Below the pieces are notes generated by a model, which saw nothing but the letters and a program-made list of their open reading frames with translations, was not told the DNA's origin and searched no databases. A stretch of DNA of 64,000 nucleotides from positions 1,842,816 to 1,906,815 of the forward strand of contig DS022282.1 of assembly GCA_000153745.1 (NCBI GenBank), read 5' to 3'. Source of the stretch: Rhodobacterales bacterium HTCC2255 (GTDB lineage: Bacteria; Pseudomonadota; Alphaproteobacteria; Rhodobacterales; Rhodobacteraceae). A program made the position numbers and the translations under genes. Shown here piece after piece: positions 35,513 through 43,828 of the stretch (the first letter of the stretch is position 1; each line of letters starts with the position of its first letter).

Positions 35513-36471
35513 ATATTGGAATGAAGAATGACATCAGTATGAAAGTTAAAAATCAAAACTCTATAGTAGATCGCTTTTTACGGCGTCTTCAAGAAAATTG
35601 GCGAAGTATAGTTATAATCATACCATTCGTTTGGTTGTTAATGTTTTTCTTATTTCCATTTTTCATCGTTGCTAAAATTAGTCTAGCTGAAATAAAAATT
35701 GCAAGCCCCCCATTCACCAGCATGGTGGAATGGGCTGATGGTGGAATAATGACGATAAGAATTGTGTTTGATAACTTCTTATACATAATTAATGACAGTC
35801 TCTATATTAATACATATCTTAATTCTGTAAAAATTGCATCAACTGCAACAGTGATTAGTCTTTTATTAGGATATCCGATTGCATATGGAATAGTTCGTTC
35901 CGGCCCTATAGCTAAACCAATCCTTCTTTTTATGGTAATTTTACCTTTTTGGACTTCTTTTTTATTACGTGTGTATGCATGGATGGGATTACTTGCAGAT
36001 CAAGGCACGATTAATAGTTTGTTGATAGCGCTTGGGTTTATTAATGAACCAATACAAATGTTATATTCCGAATTTGCTGTCTATATTGGGATTGTTTATA
36101 CATATTTACCGTTCATGATTTTGCCACTTTATGCCAATATGGAAAAACTGGATAGCAGTTTAAACGAAGCTGCTGCTGATCTTGGATCAAAACCAACAAA
36201 TACTTTTTTCAAAGTAACGCTGCCCCTTACAATGCCTGGTGTGATCGCTGGATCACTATTAGTTTTCATACCTGCATCTGGTGAATATGTAATTCCAGAT
36301 CTTTTAGGTGGTGGTAATGTTCAAATGATTGGGCGAGTTTTATTTAATGAATTCTCTCGTAATACTGACTGGCCTGTTGCCTCAGCTGTGGCAATTGCAA
36401 TGCTCTTTTTGCTCGTTTTTCCGATAATAATATTCCAGCATTACCAAGGTAAAGCTGCAGAGGGTAATTGA
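35509..36471 (+). CDS. Polyamine-type ABC transporter permease 1 (PotB/PotH-like)
   Basis: A 320-residue inner-membrane protein with six hydrophobic segments and the EAA coupling loop EAAADLGSKPTNTFFKVTLP. Starts within the stop of the ATPase gene (ATGA). The N-terminal 35 residues are cytoplasmic and basic; later in-frame ATG codons at 35521 and 35539 are weaker choices. Confidence 0.92.
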   Translation: MNIGMKNDISMKVKNQNSIVDRFLRRLQENWRSIVIIIPFVWLLMFFLFPFFIVAKISLAEIKIASPPFTSMVEWADGGIMTIRIVFDNFLYIINDSLYINTYLNSVKIASTATVISLLLGYPIAYGIVRSGPIAKPILLFMVILPFWTSFLLRVYAWMGLLADQGTINSLLIALGFINEPIQMLYSEFAVYIGIVYTYLPFMILPLYANMEKLDSSLNEAAADLGSKPTNTFFKVTLPLTMPGVIAGSLLVFIPASGEYVIPDLLGGGNVQMIGRVLFNEFSRNTDWPVASAVAIAMLFLLVFPIIIFQHYQGKAAEGN

Positions 36472-36474
36472 GCT

Positions 36475-37314
36475 ATGTACGGAAAGCGCTCTAAATTTTT
36501 AACGGTAATGTTAACAATTGGAATGGCATTTTTTTATATCCCAATTATCTTATTGGTGATCTACTCTTTCAATTATTCGAAACTGGTTCTTGTTTGGGGC
36601 GGTTGGTCGACAAGATGGTATAAAGTTTTGTTTGAGTCTGAAGAAGTTTGGGCGGCTGTTAATATGAGTTTAAAGATTGCATTAGTAAATGCGACTTTTG
36701 CAACAATACTTGGCATGCTAGCTGCTTTATCAATGGTAAGGTTTGGTAAATTTAGAGGGCGCACTTTATTTGGTGGAATGTTAGTTGCGCCATTAGTAAT
36801 GCCTGAGGTTATTACTGGGCTTTCACTTCTAGTTATGTTTATAACTTTGAAACAGTTTTTTGGTTGGCCTGAAAATCGTGGTTTTGCAACAATTACAATT
36901 GCACATATTACATTTTCAATGGCTTACGTGGCAGTAACTATTCAAGCACGGTTAACTGGAATGGGGCAATCATTAGAAGAAGCAGCGGCTGACTTGGGCG
37001 CTAAGCCCTTTAAAGTTTTAACTGCAATTACAATGCCTCGCCTTACACCTGCACTTATTTCAGGATGGTTGCTTGCATTTACTTTGTCACTTGATGATCT
37101 GGTGATAGCTAGTTTTGTATCTGGGCCTGGCGCAAACACTCTGCCAATTTTGATTTTTTCGCGTATTCGACTAGGTCTTCGACCTGATATAAATGCATTG
37201 GCAACAATCATCATATTAGTTGTGGCCGTTTGTATAGCCATCGCTGCATTGATAATGTTTCGTCAACAAAAACGTGATATGTTAGATCAACAACTTGCCG
37301 AAGGTGAAAAATAA
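36475..37314 (+). CDS. Polyamine-type ABC transporter permease 2 (PotC/PotI-like)
   Basis: A 279-residue inner-membrane protein with six hydrophobic segments, the EAA loop EEAAADLGAKPFKVLTAITMP, and the PotC feature SLDDLVIASFVSGPGANTLP. Three bases after permease 1. With permease 1 it forms the import pore. The aminotransferase gene follows after 32 bases with its own AAAGG site. Confidence 0.93.
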   Translation: MYGKRSKFLTVMLTIGMAFFYIPIILLVIYSFNYSKLVLVWGGWSTRWYKVLFESEEVWAAVNMSLKIALVNATFATILGMLAALSMVRFGKFRGRTLFGGMLVAPLVMPEVITGLSLLVMFITLKQFFGWPENRGFATITIAHITFSMAYVAVTIQARLTGMGQSLEEAAADLGAKPFKVLTAITMPRLTPALISGWLLAFTLSLDDLVIASFVSGPGANTLPILIFSRIRLGLRPDINALATIIILVVAVCIAIAALIMFRQQKRDMLDQQLAEGEK

Positions 37315-37346
37315 TAATTCAAAACATTTTTTGAAAGGTTTCGATA

Positions 37347-38714
37347 ATGACCAATACAGCACTAACCTCTAATGCGCCTGATCTTGAAACACTCAAGAAA
37401 TGGGATCGATTACATCAGATACATCCCTGGGCGGCAATTGATAGCTGGAGGGGTTACGATAATATGTTTGTAGATTCTGCTGATGGAATTTATTTTTGGG
37501 ATGGCGCTGGTAAACGTTATATTGATGGGCCTGGCGGTATGTGGTGTAGCCAGATTGGGTATGGCCGTAAAGAAATGGCAGATGCAATTTCTGATCAAGT
37601 CATTAAATTACCATTCACCTCACCCTTTACTAATTCAACTCAACCCTCTGCCATACTATCAAAGAAAATAGCAGACATGGCACCGGGTGATTTAAATAAT
37701 GTTTTTTTCACAACAGGTGGATCCACAGCTGTTGATACAGCGCTGAGAACCATGCAGTATTTTAATAATCGACGAGGCTTACCTGAAAAAAAAATGATAA
37801 TTGCCCGCGAAAAAGGGTATCATGGCTCTACTTATCTTGCTCATTCTGTAACTGGAAAAGAAAGAGACAAATCCCATTTTGATTTTGCAACAAACCTTGT
37901 TCAATTCTTGCCTGATGTGAACCCATATATCCGTCCAGATGGTATGAGCATAGAAGATTGGTGTGATGCCAAAGTTGAAGATTTGAGGGAAATGATAAAA
38001 CAAATTGGGGCAGATAAAATTGGTGCTTTCATAGCTGAGCCAATTTTAAGTTCAGGTGGCGTAATCGTTCCTGCAAAAGGTTACCAAATGAGAACTTGGG
38101 AGATTTGTCGAGAAAATGATATTTTATATATATCTGATGAGGTTGTTACAGGATTTGGTCGTTTAGGGCATTGGTTCGCATCTGAAGAGGTTTTTGAAAT
38201 TATTCCAGATATGATAACATGTGCAAAAGGCTTAACATCAGGGTATTTACCTCTAGGAGCGTGCATTATATCTGACCGTGTATTAGAGATAGCAAGCCAA
38301 GGTGATGAACCATCTGCATTTACAAATGGATACACATATTCTGCTCACCCAGTATCATGCGCTGCAGCATTAAAAAATATTGAAATTTTTGAGAATGAAC
38401 GCATTCTAGAAAATGTTCGTAATGTGTCACCCCATTTTCAGCATCGCCTCAAAGACTTAATGAAGTATGATATTGTGGGGGATGCGCGCGGCATGGGTTT
38501 GCTAGGGTGCATTGAATGTAAAGCTGAAGATTTAGAAGCAGAAAGATCTTTAGGTTCAAAAATTGATGAAGCCTGTGAGGAATTAGGATTATTAGTTCGC
38601 CCACTAATCAATATGGCAGTTTTCTCTCCACCTTTAATCATAACTATAGAACAAATAGATGAAATGTTTGATATCTTGGAGGCTGCTATTATAAAAGTAG
38701 AAAACAATTTATGA
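37347..38714 (+). CDS. Class III pyridoxal-phosphate aminotransferase (putrescine/omega-amine:pyruvate type)
   Basis: A 455-residue fold-type I aminotransferase. PLP-phosphate binding TTGGSTAVDTALR, YHGST, the Asp of ISDEVVTGFGR, and the Schiff-base Lys in CAKGLTSGYLPLG are all present. Closest in pattern to SpuC-like polyamine:pyruvate and omega-amino acid:pyruvate transaminases. It sits at the end of the polyamine-type importer operon, so it likely removes the terminal amino group of the imported amine, giving an aldehyde for the dehydrogenase at 26948. Exact substrate unknown. Confidence 0.92.
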   Translation: MTNTALTSNAPDLETLKKWDRLHQIHPWAAIDSWRGYDNMFVDSADGIYFWDGAGKRYIDGPGGMWCSQIGYGRKEMADAISDQVIKLPFTSPFTNSTQPSAILSKKIADMAPGDLNNVFFTTGGSTAVDTALRTMQYFNNRRGLPEKKMIIAREKGYHGSTYLAHSVTGKERDKSHFDFATNLVQFLPDVNPYIRPDGMSIEDWCDAKVEDLREMIKQIGADKIGAFIAEPILSSGGVIVPAKGYQMRTWEICRENDILYISDEVVTGFGRLGHWFASEEVFEIIPDMITCAKGLTSGYLPLGACIISDRVLEIASQGDEPSAFTNGYTYSAHPVSCAAALKNIEIFENERILENVRNVSPHFQHRLKDLMKYDIVGDARGMGLLGCIECKAEDLEAERSLGSKIDEACEELGLLVRPLINMAVFSPPLIITIEQIDEMFDILEAAIIKVENNL

Positions 38715-38764
38715 TTTATACAATTTTGATATTCAAAAATATTTAACAGTATTTGGAAGTTTAT

Positions 38765-38839
38765 TGGCTGGGTCGATAGGACTCGAACCTATACTCTACG
38801 CTACCAAAAAGCGGTGCATTACCATTATGCTACGACCCA
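38765..38839 (-). tRNA. tRNA-Gln (anticodon UUG)
   Basis: Reverse strand folds into a complete 75-base cloverleaf with encoded CCA: acceptor TGGGTCG / CGACCCA (7 of 7), D stem GCAT / ATGC, anticodon loop TTTTGGT giving UUG, T stem ATAGG / CCTAT with TTCGAGT. The first anticodon-stem pair (27-43) is C against U, a mismatch; the rest pairs. Discriminator G73 and U1-A72 fit glutamine identity. Confidence 0.93.
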
Positions 38840-38935
38840 ACGTGAAGGCTGTTTACGCGGACTTTAAGTATCGTGCAAGTCAAAAAATAGTAATTTTGAC
38901 TTGTTTTGTGCCTTGCATGCTTCTAGGTGAAAAAT

Positions 38936-40111
38936 ATGAGAAAATTTGACGTAACTATTATTGGCGCAGGTGCCGCGGGCATGATGTGTGCTATTCAAGC
39001 TGGAAGACGTGGCAGAACAGTATTATTAGTAGATCATGCAGCGTCTGCAGGTGATAAAATAAGGATTTCTGGTGGTGGTAAGTGTAATTTTACTAATCTA
39101 GATATTAAATACGATAAGTTTATTTCGCATAATCCAAAATTTATGGCATCCTGTCTTTCCCGATATACTCAATGGGATTTTATTGACTGGGTGGAATCAT
39201 GTGGCATTTTGTATCATGAGAAAACATTGGGTCAGTTGTTTTGCAATAACTCCTCAAAAGAGATTTTGACAATGTTAAATCAAGCCATGTCAGATGCTGG
39301 AGTTGTTCTGGAATTAAAAACTTCTGTTAAGAATATAAAAAGATCTACCAACTTTGAAATTGAATTGAACACAAGCTCTATAATGAGTGAATCACTTGTA
39401 ATTGCAACTGGTGGCAAGTCTATACCTAAAATGGGTGCAACTGGCTTTGGTTATAAAATAGCAGAACAATTTGGACTATCATTAACTGAAACTCGACCAG
39501 GTTTGGTGCCTCTGATGTTCGCACAGCAAGAACTAGCACCAATAAAGCAAATGTCAGGAACTTCAGTACAAGCAAGTGTAAGTTGTAATAATGTTTCATT
39601 TGATGAAGGTCTATTGTTTACCCACCGTGGATTATCTGGCCCAAGTATATTACAAATAAGCAGTTATTGGGATCAAGGTGATGAAATTTCAGTAAACTTA
39701 CTTAGAGATAATAGTATTCTTGAAGCACTGAAAACTAAACGCCAGAAAAATGGCAAGCAAGCAATTCATAATGCTCTAAATGGTCTTCTTCCTTCAGTCG
39801 TTTGCAAATTTGTTACTGAATTGGCGAATGTAAGTGGAAATATAGGTGATCAATCTGATCTATCATTAATAAAACTTTCTAATGCTGTACATGAATGGAA
39901 AGTCAAACCGGTTGGATCTGAAGGATACCGTACGGCTGAGGTGACATTAGGTGGAGTTGATACTGATGAATTACATTCACGAACAATGGAATGCAAAACT
40001 GTAAAAGGTTTATATTTTATAGGTGAAGTTGTTGATGTTACGGGCTGGTTAGGTGGTTATAATTTCCAATGGGCTTGGTCATCTGGTTGGGCTGCCGGAC
40101 AAGAAGCATAA
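38936..40111 (+). CDS. HI0933-family FAD-dependent oxidoreductase
   Basis: About 391 residues. N-terminal FAD motif IIGAGAAGMMCAIQAGRRG, the family signature KIRISGGGKCNFTN, TGGKSIPKMGATGFGY in the middle and the C-terminal GEVVDVTGWLGGYNFQWAWSSG (given as GEVVDVTGWLGGYN) are clear. ATG 38936 chosen with AGGTGA at 38925; a GTG at 38927 is in frame but overlaps that site. Physiological substrate of the family (YhiN/HI0933) is unknown. Convergent with kdsA, 14 bases apart. Confidence 0.92.
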   Translation: MRKFDVTIIGAGAAGMMCAIQAGRRGRTVLLVDHAASAGDKIRISGGGKCNFTNLDIKYDKFISHNPKFMASCLSRYTQWDFIDWVESCGILYHEKTLGQLFCNNSSKEILTMLNQAMSDAGVVLELKTSVKNIKRSTNFEIELNTSSIMSESLVIATGGKSIPKMGATGFGYKIAEQFGLSLTETRPGLVPLMFAQQELAPIKQMSGTSVQASVSCNNVSFDEGLLFTHRGLSGPSILQISSYWDQGDEISVNLLRDNSILEALKTKRQKNGKQAIHNALNGLLPSVVCKFVTELANVSGNIGDQSDLSLIKLSNAVHEWKVKPVGSEGYRTAEVTLGGVDTDELHSRTMECKTVKGLYFIGEVVDVTGWLGGYNFQWAWSSGWAAGQEA

Positions 40112-40125
40112 GCACATCTTTTAAG

Positions 40126-40962
40126 TTATATTCTGATAGGAGATTTCTTGGCTAAAATGTCAAATTCCATAAGTGATTTAATTAAATCAGGCATACGATT
40201 CAATTCAATCATATTTGGCCCATCACTTGGAGCATTATTTGGATCTTCGTGGCATTCGATGAAAACACCGGCGATACCAAGGCTCACTGCACACCTTGCC
40301 ATCACTGGTGCAAACTCTCTTTGGCCACCTGAAGAGCCGCCATTTCCTCCAGGTTGCTGAACTGAGTGTGTAGCATCCATTATTACAGGTATGCCATTAC
40401 GTGCCATTTCAGGCAATCCACGCATATCAGCAACAAGAGTGTTATAGCCGAAGCTTGTACCTCTTTCACATGCCATGATCTTGTTATTTCCTGAAGTAGA
40501 TACTTTTTCAAGAACATTATGCATGTCCCAAGGTGCTAAAAATTGACCTTTTTTGATATTTATAATTGCATTTGTTTTAGCAGCTGCTAGCAGTAAGTCT
40601 GTTTGACGACACAAGAAAGCGGGTATTTGTAAAACATCAACAATTTTTGCAACCTGTGAACACTGTTCTGCAGTATGAACATCTGTAATTGTTGGGCAAC
40701 CAAGATTTGATTTAACTTCTTGCATTACTCGTAATCCTTCTTCAATACCCAAGCCCCTTTTGCCATTCATTGAAGTACGATTTGCTTTGTCGAAGCTACC
40801 CTTAAAAATAAAATTTGCATCGAATTTACTACATGCTTTCATAAGCGTTTCTGCTATGTTTAAAGAATGATCAATACTTTCCAATTGGCATGGTCCTGAT
40901 ATAATAGTTAAGGGACTATCATTAGAAATTTCGAAATTGTTTAATCTGATTTTATTTTGCAT
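40126..40962 (-). CDS. kdsA: 3-deoxy-8-phosphooctulonate synthase (KDO-8-P synthase)
   Basis: A 278-residue aldolase-type enzyme joining phosphoenolpyruvate and arabinose 5-phosphate for lipopolysaccharide KDO. Seen: ISGPCQLES at the N-terminus, FKGSFDKANRTS, CERGTSFGYNTLVADMRG, MDATHSVQQPGG, and the C-terminal ECHEDPNNAPSDGPN. Full family length. A monocistronic gene; the upstream spacer (40963-41252) is shared with the antiporter operon. Confidence 0.97.
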   Translation of the reverse strand: MQNKIRLNNFEISNDSPLTIISGPCQLESIDHSLNIAETLMKACSKFDANFIFKGSFDKANRTSMNGKRGLGIEEGLRVMQEVKSNLGCPTITDVHTAEQCSQVAKIVDVLQIPAFLCRQTDLLLAAAKTNAIINIKKGQFLAPWDMHNVLEKVSTSGNNKIMACERGTSFGYNTLVADMRGLPEMARNGIPVIMDATHSVQQPGGNGGSSGGQREFAPVMARCAVSLGIAGVFIECHEDPNNAPSDGPNMIELNRMPDLIKSLMEFDILAKKSPIRI

Positions 40963-41158
40963 TTTGATCTCGTGATTTATGAAATATTTGCTTAAAATTT
41001 TTTCAATGAAACTTCTTATTTTAAACTTTGAGGTAAATCTGTATTTTCATTTTTTGCTTGGGTAAGATAACTTTTCTATATCTTCTTATAACAGATATGA
41101 TGTTATTTTAAATTTCGCAAGGTGAAGTATTCAAACATATTTGAATTTTTTAAATTAT

Positions 41159-41187
41159 CTTAGAAATATTCTAAATTCATGTATAAT
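41159..41187 (+). promoter_or_regulatory. Candidate promoter of the antiporter operon
   Basis: TATAAT at 41182-41187 with a weak -35 (CTTAGA, 41159-41164) at 17 bases. It lies 66 bases before the first antiporter start in the 290-base spacer, which otherwise is AT-rich without clear repeats. Confidence 0.35.
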
Positions 41188-41252
41188 TTAGCTTTAGAGA
41201 CTTGCTCAAACCTAGGAAAACTTTAAATTGCGAACAAAGGAGTGAGATTCAT

Positions 41253-41738
41253 TTGTTACGATCTATTTTAACTGCAATTTTTTTATTTCTGCTTTGGTAT
41301 TTAATGTCTGGTATAGATAAAACGTTAACTCTAGGCTTAGGTATAGGCTCATCTATTTTTGCTGTCTGGATAGTGCGTAGAATGGAAAATGCATCTGATT
41401 TTAAGAGTCTTAAAGTACAATTGCGACCAGTTGAGTCTTTGAAATATTGTATCTGGATTTTATTAGAAATTCTCAAGTCAAATTGGACCATCACAAAGGT
41501 AATACTTTCACCGAATATGAATATTAAGCAGAATATGTTTAAAGTACCTTTTTCCCAAAAAAGTGATTTAGGGCAAACCATTTTTGCAAATTCAATTACT
41601 CTAACTCCTGGTACTATCTCAGTTGAAGTCGAAGAAGATCATTTTCTGGTACATGCATTAGTTTTCTCACCTGGGGACCATGCAGCATTAGCTGAAATGA
41701 ATGAACGTGTTTCTAAAATTGAAGGTGCTGTAAAATAA
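41253..41738 (+). CDS. mrpE: Na+/H+ antiporter subunit E (MrpE/MnhE)
   Basis: About 161 residues, the usual MrpE size, if started at TTG 41253, which has AAGGAG at 41237-41242; the longer frame from TTG 41202 lacks a site. Two hydrophobic segments at the N-terminus (FLFLLWYLM and GLGIGSSIFAVWIV), then a third and a soluble C-terminal part with the family motif NSITLTPGTISVEVE. First gene of the operon; overlaps the next by one base (TAATG). Confidence 0.9.
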   Translation: MLRSILTAIFLFLLWYLMSGIDKTLTLGLGIGSSIFAVWIVRRMENASDFKSLKVQLRPVESLKYCIWILLEILKSNWTITKVILSPNMNIKQNMFKVPFSQKSDLGQTIFANSITLTPGTISVEVEEDHFLVHALVFSPGDHAALAEMNERVSKIEGAVK

Positions 41739-42046
41739 TGATAAATACGATGCCACATTTCATTTTTTTAATTGCACTTATTTTATTATTTATAGCAATG
41801 ATCCTAGTTTTAATAAGATTATATAAAGGACCAACTTTATATGACAGGGTTTTATCGACTAACTCTTTTGGGACACATACTGTTCTATTTATTGGAGTGC
41901 TTGGTTTCTTAAGTGACCGTCCCGACTTTTTAGATATTGCATTATTATATGCTTTAATAAATTTTGTAGCTACAATCGCAATTCTTAAATTCTTTCGTTA
42001 CCGTGCAATTGGAGATGTATTAATAAAAAGGGAGTTAAAAAAATGA
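41738..42046 (+). CDS. mrpF: Na+/H+ antiporter subunit F (MrpF/MnhF)
   Basis: A 102-residue protein with three hydrophobic segments and the MrpF signature RLYKGPTLYDRVLSTNSFGT between helices 1 and 2, then DFLDIALLYALINFVATIA. Overlaps MrpE by 1 base and MrpG by 4. Confidence 0.92.
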   Translation: MINTMPHFIFLIALILLFIAMILVLIRLYKGPTLYDRVLSTNSFGTHTVLFIGVLGFLSDRPDFLDIALLYALINFVATIAILKFFRYRAIGDVLIKRELKK

Positions 42047-42381
42047 ACTTTCTTTATGATATTACGCAATTAATTGCTTGGGCTTTAATTTTACTAGGAA
42101 GTGTCATGGTTATTATAGGAGCATTGGGGTCTCTTAGGTTTCCAGATTTTTGGTCAAGATTACACGCTGCTTCAGTTACTGACAGTGGTGGAGTGATTTT
42201 ACTCCTATTAGGAATGGGTATTCATTCTGGGTTTAATTTAATTACTTTTAAATTATTTTTAATAGGTGCGTTCTTATTTATAACTGGTCCAACATCTTCG
42301 CATGCTGTTGCTAACGCTGCGTTAGTATCTGGAGCTAAACCTTCTAAAAAAAATCAAAATGAAATTGGTGATGAAGGATGA
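42043..42381 (+). CDS. mrpG: Na+/H+ antiporter subunit G (MrpG/MnhG)
   Basis: A 112-residue protein with three hydrophobic segments and the MrpG core GALGSLRFPDFWSRLHAASVTDSGG and the end motif TGPTSSHAVANAAL. Overlaps both neighbours by 4 bases, a chain of translational coupling through the operon. Confidence 0.93.
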   Translation: MNFLYDITQLIAWALILLGSVMVIIGALGSLRFPDFWSRLHAASVTDSGGVILLLLGMGIHSGFNLITFKLFLIGAFLFITGPTSSHAVANAALVSGAKPSKKNQNEIGDEG

Positions 42382-42932
42382 TTGATACTTTTACAAATAC
42401 AGTTTTATTTGTGATGCTGGTGCTCACGGCCTTAGCAATTGTTAGAATGGAACGCCTTTTTGCAGTTGTAATGCTTTCAAGTGTATTTAGTTTGTTGTCA
42501 GCATTATTATTTGTAACTTTAGATGCTGTAGATGTAGCATTCACTGAAGCGGCAGTTGGCGCAGGCATCTCAACAGTTTTAATGCTGGGAACAATCGCAT
42601 TAACTAAACCAGAAGCAAAAAGACCACGTCATACTGCTTTTGTGCCATTAATAGTTGTATGTGTGACTGGTGCTGCATTAGTCTATGGTACATTAGATAT
42701 GCCAGCATTTGGTTCACCAGATGCGCCGGCTCAAACACATGTAGGCCCAGATTATTTATCACGTACTCCAATTGATATTGATGTACCGAATGCAGTAACA
42801 GCAATTTTAGGCAGTTATCGTGGCTTCGATACACTGGGAGAAACTGCAGTTGTATTTACGGCGGGTATTGGTGTTTTGCTTTTATTGTCAGGACTAAGAC
42901 GCCGACGTGAAGATGAGGATGAAGAAATATGA
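42378..42932 (+). CDS. MrpA C-terminal-like subunit (DUF4040 plus MbhE-like)
   Basis: A 184-residue protein with five or so hydrophobic segments. Residues 1-75 match the DUF4040/MbhD region (VDVAFTEAAVGAGISTVLMLG), and the rest the MbhE-like region (GSYRGFDTLGETAVVFTAGIG). In canonical Mrp these are the C-terminal part of MrpA; here they stand as a separate gene, as in membrane-bound hydrogenase-type (Mbh) modules. 4-base overlaps on both sides. Confidence 0.88.
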   Translation: MIDTFTNTVLFVMLVLTALAIVRMERLFAVVMLSSVFSLLSALLFVTLDAVDVAFTEAAVGAGISTVLMLGTIALTKPEAKRPRHTAFVPLIVVCVTGAALVYGTLDMPAFGSPDAPAQTHVGPDYLSRTPIDIDVPNAVTAILGSYRGFDTLGETAVVFTAGIGVLLLLSGLRRRREDEDEEI

Positions 42933-43372
42933 TTTTCCATCATTTAATACTTCGTGTTGTTACCAAACTCTTAGTCGGAACTATAATATTATTTGCGCTA
43001 TATGTTCAATTTCATGGTGATTTTTCACCTGGTGGTGGTTTTCAAGCTGGAGTTATCATGGCTGTAGCTTTTATTCTATATGGTATTGTCTTTAGCTTAG
43101 AAGCAGCTAAAAAAGTTTTTCCTGAATGGCTTGTTCACAAATTATCAGCACTTGGTGTCCTGATTTATGCAGGTACTGGCATCGTTACCATGATTTTAGG
43201 CTATGATTTCTTAGATTATGATGCCTTTTCACCATTACATCCTACGCATGGTCAGCATTGGGGTTTGTTAATAATTGAATTTGGGGTTGGAGTTACAGTT
43301 ACTGGAGTAATGGTAGCAATATATTATGCATTTGCTGGCCGTCCTCCATGCATCTCAGATGAGGAATGGTAA
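42929..43372 (+). CDS. mrpB: Na+/H+ antiporter subunit B (MrpB/MnhB)
   Basis: A 147-residue protein with four hydrophobic segments and the MrpB signatures FHGDFSPGGGFQAGVIMA and GVTVTGVMVAIYYAF. Directly abuts MrpC (next base is its ATG). Confidence 0.93.
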   Translation: MIFHHLILRVVTKLLVGTIILFALYVQFHGDFSPGGGFQAGVIMAVAFILYGIVFSLEAAKKVFPEWLVHKLSALGVLIYAGTGIVTMILGYDFLDYDAFSPLHPTHGQHWGLLIIEFGVGVTVTGVMVAIYYAFAGRPPCISDEEW

Positions 43373-43828
43373 ATGGGTAAGTTTTTTGAACTTCAGTTTT
43401 TAACAGGCCATATACATTACTTATTATTTATAGTTTTAATGATGACTGGACTATTTATAGTTGTGGACAAAACTAATTTAGTAAAAAAGATTATTGGTTT
43501 AAATATTTTTCAAGTTTCAGTATTTATGTTTTATGTATCGATTGGGAAAGTTACCGACGGTACAGCTCCAATTTTCCCTATGGATTCAAATTATCATGTC
43601 GATCAGGCTGCAATGCAAACAATTCTATATTCAAATCCATTACCGCATGTTTTAATTTTGACAGCTATTGTCGTTGGAATAGCTACTACTTCATTAGGGT
43701 TAGCACTAATTGTTCGAATACGAGAAAGTTTCAATACAATTGATGAAGAAGATATTTTGCAAATTGAACAAAAAATGACACGTGATGATAATCAAAAATA
43801 TAAATATCTTTTAAGGGATATGCTATAA
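43373..43828 (+). CDS. mrpC: Na+/H+ antiporter subunit C (MrpC/MnhC, NuoK-like)
   Basis: A 151-residue protein related to NuoK: three hydrophobic segments, GLNIFQVSVFMFYVSIG with the conserved region of helix 2, and DPLPHVLILTAIVVGIA-like NPLPHVLILTAIVVGIATTS. The C-terminal 35 residues are charged and longer than in many MrpC. One-base overlap with the next gene (TAATG). Confidence 0.92.
   Translation: MGKFFELQFLTGHIHYLLFIVLMMTGLFIVVDKTNLVKKIIGLNIFQVSVFMFYVSIGKVTDGTAPIFPMDSNYHVDQAAMQTILYSNPLPHVLILTAIVVGIATTSLGLALIVRIRESFNTIDEEDILQIEQKMTRDDNQKYKYLLRDML

Noticed and set aside
40963-41252. Possible RNA element in the 290-base spacer between kdsA and mrpE
   Set aside because: Only AT-rich sequence with a plausible TATAAT; no stable hairpin, repeat or known riboswitch core seen.
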